Positions 5,533-6,190 of a DNA stretch of 6,190 nt are shown here, piece after piece. Position 1 is the stretch's first letter, and every line of letters starts with the position of its first letter. The notes beneath the pieces were generated by a model. That model was not told the origin of the DNA. It was given only the letters and a program-made list of their open reading frames with translations, and searched no databases. Location of the stretch: the NCBI GenBank assembly GCA_022706865.1, contig JAKJBT010000092.1:1-6190 (forward strand), written 5' to 3'. The translations under genes and the position numbers were made by a program. The stretch comes from Bacillota bacterium. GTDB lineage: Bacteria; Bacillota_A; Clostridia; Lutisporales; Lutisporaceae.

Positions 5533-6190
5533 ATGGAAAGCTGGGAAAAGATAAAAGCGGTTCAGCGCATGCAAAGTTATATAGAAGAGCATCTGACGGA
5601 GACAATTACACTGAATATGCTGGGAAAAGCCGCAGGATATTCACCCTGGCATTCAGAAAGGGTCTTTAAGGAACTGACCGGCAAGACACCCTTTGAGTAC
5701 ATCCGTGCGCTGAGGTTGTCTCGAGCGGCTGTTAAGCTGACGGATGGAAATACGCGGGTAATTGATGTGGCTTTTGATTTTGTATTTGACTCCCACGAAG
5801 GTTTTACCAGAGCTTTTTCAAAGCAATTTGGCGTGACTCCGAAATATTACAGTAAGAATACGCCGGCTATTAAACTTTTTATGCCTGAGCGCATCCGTGA
5901 TTATTACCTCAGATTACAAAAAGGAGAGGATAATATGTGCAAAAATCCAAATACCAATACTGTTTTCATTCAAGTGGTGGACCGACCGGCAAGAAAGCTT
6001 ATATTCAAGCCCGGAGTCAAGGCGACTCATTATTATGAATACTGCGAGGAAGTGGGCTGCGATGTATGGGATGTGCTGTCCGGAATCAAAGAGGCTATTT
6101 ATGAACCTATAGGAATGTGGCTGCCTGATAATCTGCGCAGACCCGGTACGTCAGTCTACGCACAGGGGGTTGAGGTTCCGGCAGATTATG
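5533..6190 (+). CDS. AraC-family transcriptional regulator with GyrI-like effector-binding domain (3' partial)
   Basis: The frame is open to the window edge, giving 219 residues without a stop. Residues 8-107 are a complete AraC/XylS DNA-binding domain with two helix-turn-helix units: LNMLGKAAGYSPWHSERVFK (27-46, first unit) and VIDVAFDFVFDSHEGFTRAF (76-95, second unit), ending in the typical FGVTPKYY. It stands at the N-terminus, as in Rob. After a linker (108-140), the region from VFIQVVDRPARKLIFKPG onward matches the start of a GyrI-like effector-binding domain, including YEPIGMWLP (190-198) and YAQGVEVP. Such domains bind small, often amphipathic or cationic compounds and couple this to gene activation. 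GGAGGTGA (5521-5528) precedes the ATG. The upstream exporter, 61 bases away, is a plausible target. An internal ribosome binding site and ATG lie at the domain boundary. Confidence 0.9.
   Translation, partial: MESWEKIKAVQRMQSYIEEHLTETITLNMLGKAAGYSPWHSERVFKELTGKTPFEYIRALRLSRAAVKLTDGNTRVIDVAFDFVFDSHEGFTRAFSKQFGVTPKYYSKNTPAIKLFMPERIRDYYLRLQKGEDNMCKNPNTNTVFIQVVDRPARKLIFKPGVKATHYYEYCEEVGCDVWDVLSGIKEAIYEPIGMWLPDNLRRPGTSVYAQGVEVPADY
5921..5937 (+). promoter_or_regulatory. Possible internal ribosome binding site and in-frame ATG inside the AraC gene
   Basis: AAGGAGAGG (5921-5929) is followed five bases later by ATG (5935-5937), in frame with the regulator at codon 135. The position is the linker between the DNA-binding and GyrI-like parts. 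Translation from here would give the effector domain alone. It could be chance, since the codons for Lys-Gly-Glu produce such a motif. Confidence 0.4.

Noticed and set aside
5897..6112. A 71-codon frame inside the AraC regulator
   Set aside because: It is out of frame with a clear AraC-GyrI protein and has no domain features.
1..6190. tRNA, rRNA, CRISPR repeats, insertion sequences, integron attachment sites
   Set aside because: No repeated units, transposase or integrase frames, or cloverleaf-like segments were found on reading both strands; the gaps between genes are too short to hold them.

Overview
The window looks like chromosome from a low-to-moderate GC Firmicute, most likely a Clostridia species. 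This is inferred from the AT-rich third positions, the strong AGGAGG-type ribosome binding sites, the use of TTG as a start codon, and the style of the protein families (DUF3795, small cupin, CPBP protease, EamA exporter, AraC-GyrI regulator). No RNA gene, CRISPR array, insertion sequence, integrase or phage gene is visible.

All nine genes run on the + strand with short gaps. Two are cut by the window edges. In order they are: (1) a class I SAM-dependent methyltransferase fused to a cysteine-rich DUF3795 domain, with its start off the left edge; (2) a single-domain cupin; (3) a GNAT N-acetyltransferase; (4) an isochorismatase-like cysteine hydrolase; (5) a small MGMT/ATL-like protein without the acceptor cysteine; (6) a HEAT-like helical repeat protein of unknown function; (7) a CPBP (CAAX/Abi type) membrane protease; (8) a ten-helix EamA/DMT exporter; (9) an AraC-family regulator with a GyrI-like effector domain, running off the right edge. 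No stretch longer than about 110 bases lacks a gene.

Genes 1 to 5 are 5 to 37 bases apart and could share one transcript. Genes 6 and 7 follow after gaps of 62 and 43 bases with no convincing terminator. The only good intrinsic terminator is at 4544-4572. It ends directly before the ribosome binding site of the exporter, so it may be an attenuator in that gene's leader rather than a plain operon end. The regulator at the right end has a consensus -10 box close to its start and probably its own promoter.

The genes do not form an obvious pathway. They are the small-molecule-modifying enzymes, exporter and effector-sensing regulator often found in clostridial accessory regions. The points most worth checking are: an A8 slippery tract at the methyltransferase/DUF3795 junction; the cysteine-free ATL-like protein beside an orphan HEAT protein; the structured leader before the exporter; and an in-frame internal start at the domain boundary of the AraC regulator, which could release the effector domain alone.
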